A stretch of 64,000 bases of DNA from Nesterenkonia lutea (lineage in GTDB: Bacteria; Actinomycetota; Actinomycetes; Actinomycetales; Micrococcaceae), in the NCBI RefSeq assembly GCF_014873955.1, contig NZ_JADBED010000001.1:2666001-2730000 (forward strand), written 5' to 3'. Below, piece by piece: positions 61,455 to 64,000 of the stretch (position 1 is the first letter of the stretch; the number at the start of each line of letters is the position of its first letter). The notes beneath the pieces are model-generated. The model was given only the letters and a program-made list of their open reading frames with translations. It ran no database searches and was not told the origin of the DNA. The position numbers were made by a program, and so were the translations under genes.

Positions 61455-62303
61455 TCACTCCTCAGGGTCAACGAGCAGCGGAATTCTGCCCAACGCGGCA
61501 GGATCCCGTTCGCGCATATGGGTCGGCAGCGACTGCCAACGGCGCCAGTCCTGTTCCACGGCTGCGGCCGCCTCCCGCAGCGGTGGAAGCAAGGTGGTGA
61601 CCAGGGCTTCCAAGCTGGTCTCCGCCGCGTGCACAGTGGTGTTCATGGCCGCGCGAACGCGCCCCTCGGCGTCGTGGACCGGCACCGCGATGGAGCGGAT
61701 CCCACGGGCCAGCTCCTCATCGGCCACCGCGTAGCCCTGCTGCCGGACGCGGTCCAGCTCCTCCAGAAAGACCTTCTGGGTCCACTGGACGACAGGGATG
61801 ACCGAGGACCGGGAAGGGACGGAGAGGCGCTGCAGGATCTCCCGGCGCTTCATGTCAGCCAGCAGCACCTTGCCCTGCGAGGTGGGCGGGGCGGGGAATC
61901 GGGTGCCGATGTCCACCCGCAGACCGATCAGCTTGGGCACAGCGACTCGGGCCACGTAGACCACATCGGGCCCGTCCAGCTGAGTCATCGATGCGGACTC
62001 ATGGGTGCGCGAGACCAGCGCCTGCAGATGGGGTCTGGCCACATCCCAGAGTCCCAGCGAGCTGACGTAGGCCATGCCGAGCTCCATCACTCGCGGCGTC
62101 AGTCCGAAGAGTCCGTTCTCTGCGCGCACGTACTCCAGCTCCTGCAGCGTCATCAGGATCCGCCGGGCCGTGGGGCGCGCCAGGCCGGTGGCCTTGGCCA
62201 CCTGGCTCAGCGTGAGACTCGGGTACTCGGCGGAGAAGGCTGTGATCACGGACAGTCCGCGTGAGATGGCTTCGATGAACTCGGGACTTCGCTCCGGTGA
62301 CAT
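61455..62303 (-). CDS. IclR family regulator, PcaR/PobR subgroup
   Basis: 282 residues from ATG 62303 (AAAGGAA upstream); a longer frame covering the GntR gene is not coding. FIEAISRGLSVITAF and LTLSQVAKATGLARPTARRIL form the winged helix domain in the style of PcaR/PcaU/PobR regulators of aromatic catabolism, and DGPDVVYVARVAVPKLIGLRVDIGTRFPA matches their ligand domain. It follows the GntR gene by ten bases, so both are co-transcribed, and it is convergent with the dioxygenase operon that it likely controls through the inverted repeats at 57616 and 57825. Confidence 0.93.
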   Translation of the reverse strand: MSPERSPEFIEAISRGLSVITAFSAEYPSLTLSQVAKATGLARPTARRILMTLQELEYVRAENGLFGLTPRVMELGMAYVSSLGLWDVARPHLQALVSRTHESASMTQLDGPDVVYVARVAVPKLIGLRVDIGTRFPAPPTSQGKVLLADMKRREILQRLSVPSRSSVIPVVQWTQKVFLEELDRVRQQGYAVADEELARGIRSIAVPVHDAEGRVRAAMNTTVHAAETSLEALVTTLLPPLREAAAAVEQDWRRWQSLPTHMRERDPAALGRIPLLVDPEE

Positions 62304-62313
62304 CGGCTTCCTT

Positions 62314-63006
62314 TCAGTGGAGCTGGGCCTGGGCATGGTCCGTCCGCGCCTCGCGCAGCCTGTTCCAGGTTCGTACAAGCTGACTGAACTCCTTGACCTG
62401 CACCAGGACGTGGTCCCTGGCGGTGTTCTCCGCAGTCTCCGTGTCCCCGGTGCTGATGGCCTCCACGATCGCGTGATGCTCGGCCAGCGAACGTCGCATG
62501 CGATCAGGGGCCCGCAGCTGGAGCCTCCGGTAGGGCTGGAGGACCCTGCGCAGATGATGGGCCTGCTGCTGCAGGTACCCGTTGCCGCAGGAGTCATAGA
62601 TGATGCCGTGGAACCACGCATTGGCGTAGTAGTAGCCGTCGGCGTCCCCGGCCGCCTCGTGGAGCTCACATTCTTCAAGCGCTCGGCCCAGCTCGCTCAG
62701 CGGCTCCCGCTCGATGCGCCGGGCCGCCAGCCGGGCCGCCATCCCCTCGAGCTCGGCCATCAGCTCAAAGCGCTCCGCCAGCTCCGGGAGGCTCAGCTCG
62801 GTGACATAGGTGCCCTGCTTGGGGCGTATCCGCACCAGGCCGGAGCGTTCCAGCCCCTGCAGCGCCTCCCGCACCGGGGTGCGCGAACAGCCGAACTCCT
62901 CCTGGAGCTTGGCAGGGTCGAGCCGCTCGCCCGGGCTGTACTGCCCGTCGACGATGGCGTTCTCCAGCGCATCCCGCACGCGCTGAGATTCCGGGACCCG
63001 GACCAT
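62314..63006 (-). CDS. GntR family regulator (FCD subfamily), MatR-like
   Basis: 230 residues from ATG 63006, with a strong AGGAGGTGCC before it; ATG 63027 is a weaker alternative. The winged helix has LDPAKLQEEFGCSRTPVREA (about residues 31-50) and RIRPKQGTYVTEL; the FCD domain has NAWFHGIIYDSCGN with a metal-binding His and SLAEHHAIVEAI. It is divergent from a malonyl-CoA decarboxylase gene, the same layout as matR-matA in rhizobia, and the region between contains a site similar to the MatR operator as I recall it. Probably a malonate-responsive repressor. Confidence 0.9.
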   Translation of the reverse strand: MVRVPESQRVRDALENAIVDGQYSPGERLDPAKLQEEFGCSRTPVREALQGLERSGLVRIRPKQGTYVTELSLPELAERFELMAELEGMAARLAARRIEREPLSELGRALEECELHEAAGDADGYYYANAWFHGIIYDSCGNGYLQQQAHHLRRVLQPYRRLQLRAPDRMRRSLAEHHAIVEAISTGDTETAENTARDHVLVQVKEFSQLVRTWNRLREARTDHAQAQLH

Positions 63007-63058
63007 GGCACCTCCTGTCTCGAGCATATCGCCAGCGGGACACTGTGGCGTGGATCAC

Positions 63059-63110
63059 TTCAATACTCTATAGTCGCTGTTATATACATCAGCACTCTTG
63101 TTATACACGG
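63059..63110 (+). promoter_or_regulatory. Promoter and GntR-type operator before malonyl-CoA decarboxylase
   Basis: TTCAAT (63059-63064) and TATATA (63081-63086) with a 16-base spacer make a possible promoter. TCTTGTTATACACGG (63096-63110) follows at the expected transcription start; it resembles the MatR operator (TCTTGTATACACGA, from memory) with one extra T. Its CTTGTTATAC core recurs, on the other strand, at 27022-27031. Confidence 0.55.
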
Positions 63111-63121
63111 AAGGAGGCGTC

Positions 63122-64000
63122 ATGGCGGCAACTCAGAGCTGGATCCTCGCAGATCTGGTGCGGGCGTTGAGCGGGGCACGCCACCAGCCGGAGCCGGGGG
63201 CGCCGGAGCCGGCACCGCTGGAGCAGCTGACGGCGGCCTGCGATGTGTTGATGGGGGACCTGGGTGAGGCCTCGATGCGCGCCGTCGCTGATCGTGCTCT
63301 GGCCGCCTACCGGGACCTGGAGGAGGACGCCGAACGCGTGGTCTTCTTCGAGCACATGCTCGCCTCCTACTCCGTGGACGATGAGGCGCTGCGACAGGCC
63401 TACCAGCAGTGGGAGCGCACCCGCGGGCAGAACGAGCTGGCGGACCTCTTCGATGCCAGCGAACCCACGCGCCAGCAGCTGCTGCGGCGACTGAACCACG
63501 CCCCCGGCGCGACCCTGCACCTGGTCAACATGCGGGCCGATCTGCGCCGGCTGCTGCGCGAGCACCCAGACCTGGCGCCGCTGGACCGCGACTTCCGGCA
63601 CCTGCTCAGCTCCTGGTTCAACCGCGGCTTCCTTCGCATGGAGCAGGTGGGCTGGGACGCCCCGCGTCAGATGCGCAACCACCTGTTGGCCTCCGAGCGC
63701 GTGCACCCGATGCAGGACATGAATGACCTCAAGCGCCGCCTCCGTCCGAAGGATCGGACCTGCTATGCCTTCTTCCACCCCGCCACAGGTGATCTCCCGC
63801 TGATCTTCGTGGAGGTCGCCCTGGTCAGGGGGATCCCGGGTGCGATCGAACCGCTGCTGGCTCCCACCGAGGCGATCTCACCGGCGAAGGCCGACACCGC
63901 CGTGCTCTATTCCATCAACAACGCGCTGGACGGTCTGGCCGGGATCTCCTTCGGCAGTCTGCTCATCAAACAGGTCATCGACCAGGTCTCCGCGGAGCTG
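63122..64000 (+). CDS. Malonyl-CoA decarboxylase, 3' partial
   Basis: 293 codons are visible before the window ends, with AAGGAGG before ATG 63122. The N-terminal helical part is followed by LNHAPGATLHLVNMRADLRRLL and the catalytic acyltransferase-like domain: SERVHPMQDMNDLKRRLRP, CYAFFHPATGDLPLIFVEVAL and ADTAVLYSINNALDGLAGISFGSLLIKQV. The conserved catalytic Ser/His region partly lies beyond the window. It converts malonyl-CoA to acetyl-CoA. A malonyl-CoA synthetase (matB) and transporter may follow outside the window. Confidence 0.92.
   Translation, partial: MAATQSWILADLVRALSGARHQPEPGAPEPAPLEQLTAACDVLMGDLGEASMRAVADRALAAYRDLEEDAERVVFFEHMLASYSVDDEALRQAYQQWERTRGQNELADLFDASEPTRQQLLRRLNHAPGATLHLVNMRADLRRLLREHPDLAPLDRDFRHLLSSWFNRGFLRMEQVGWDAPRQMRNHLLASERVHPMQDMNDLKRRLRPKDRTCYAFFHPATGDLPLIFVEVALVRGIPGAIEPLLAPTEAISPAKADTAVLYSINNALDGLAGISFGSLLIKQVIDQVSAEL

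Overview
The window is high-GC DNA with tightly packed genes, many GTG starts, ATGA/GTGA overlaps between operon members, and acidic lipoproteins. It reads as an actinobacterium, most likely of the Micrococcales; the acidic binding proteins would suit a salt-tolerant member such as Nesterenkonia, but that genus guess is weak. No tRNA, rRNA, CRISPR array, phage or insertion sequence was seen. Both ends cut genes: a sugar-binding lipoprotein at base 1 and a malonyl-CoA decarboxylase at base 64000.

Bases 1-42507 look like one large plant-glycan utilisation region. It holds two paralogous sugar-binding lipoproteins around a GH106-type rhamnosidase, then an oxidised-sugar/polyol group (SMP-30 lactonase, alditol oxidase, two Gfo/Idh/MocA dehydrogenases, a ThuA protein). 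Next come a LacI regulator with a sugar ABC importer, a GH51 arabinofuranosidase, a serine hydrolase and a GH42 beta-galactosidase. A minus-strand block follows: 2-oxoglutarate semialdehyde dehydrogenase, 5-keto-4-deoxyglucarate dehydratase, LysR, GntR and a talarate/galactarate dehydratase, which together form a complete galactarate-to-2-oxoglutarate route. Then come a GH78 rhamnosidase, another LacI regulator, and a complete L-rhamnose operon: ABC importer, mutarotase, isomerase, kinase, bifunctional aldolase/dehydrogenase and FMN-dependent lactate dehydrogenase. None of the glycosidases has a visible signal peptide, so oligosaccharides are probably imported and cut in the cytoplasm. Rhamnose, arabinose and galactose together point to rhamnogalacturonan-I or arabinogalactan as the food.

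Bases 42508-43867 hold a frameshifted secreted-protein gene flanked by two copies of a palindromic repeat. From 43868 to 61382 lies a second catabolic region: etfBA, a CitE-like CoA lyase, an unusual acyl-CoA dehydrogenase, a sugar-porter permease, an aldehyde dehydrogenase, a thiamine-diphosphate enzyme, a maleylacetate-reductase-like enzyme, an amidohydrolase, a CoA-transferase, a citryl-CoA lyase and a LigAB-type extradiol dioxygenase. I recognise no published pathway with this gene set. It suggests an aromatic-ring cleavage route that ends through citrate or tricarballylate CoA esters, and it is the best candidate here for an undescribed system. A PcaR-type IclR regulator and a GntR regulator follow. 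The GntR gene is divergent from the malonyl-CoA decarboxylase, as in malonate (mat) operons.

Regulatory DNA is unusually legible. One 12-base LacI-type operator sits at the same place behind two good sigma-70 promoters (17950 and 31007). A perfect 16-base palindrome precedes the ABC importer at 13021. Two near-identical inverted repeats sit between the amidohydrolase and CoA-transferase genes. Several strong terminator hairpins and an 8-base tandem array (5571-5698) are also present.
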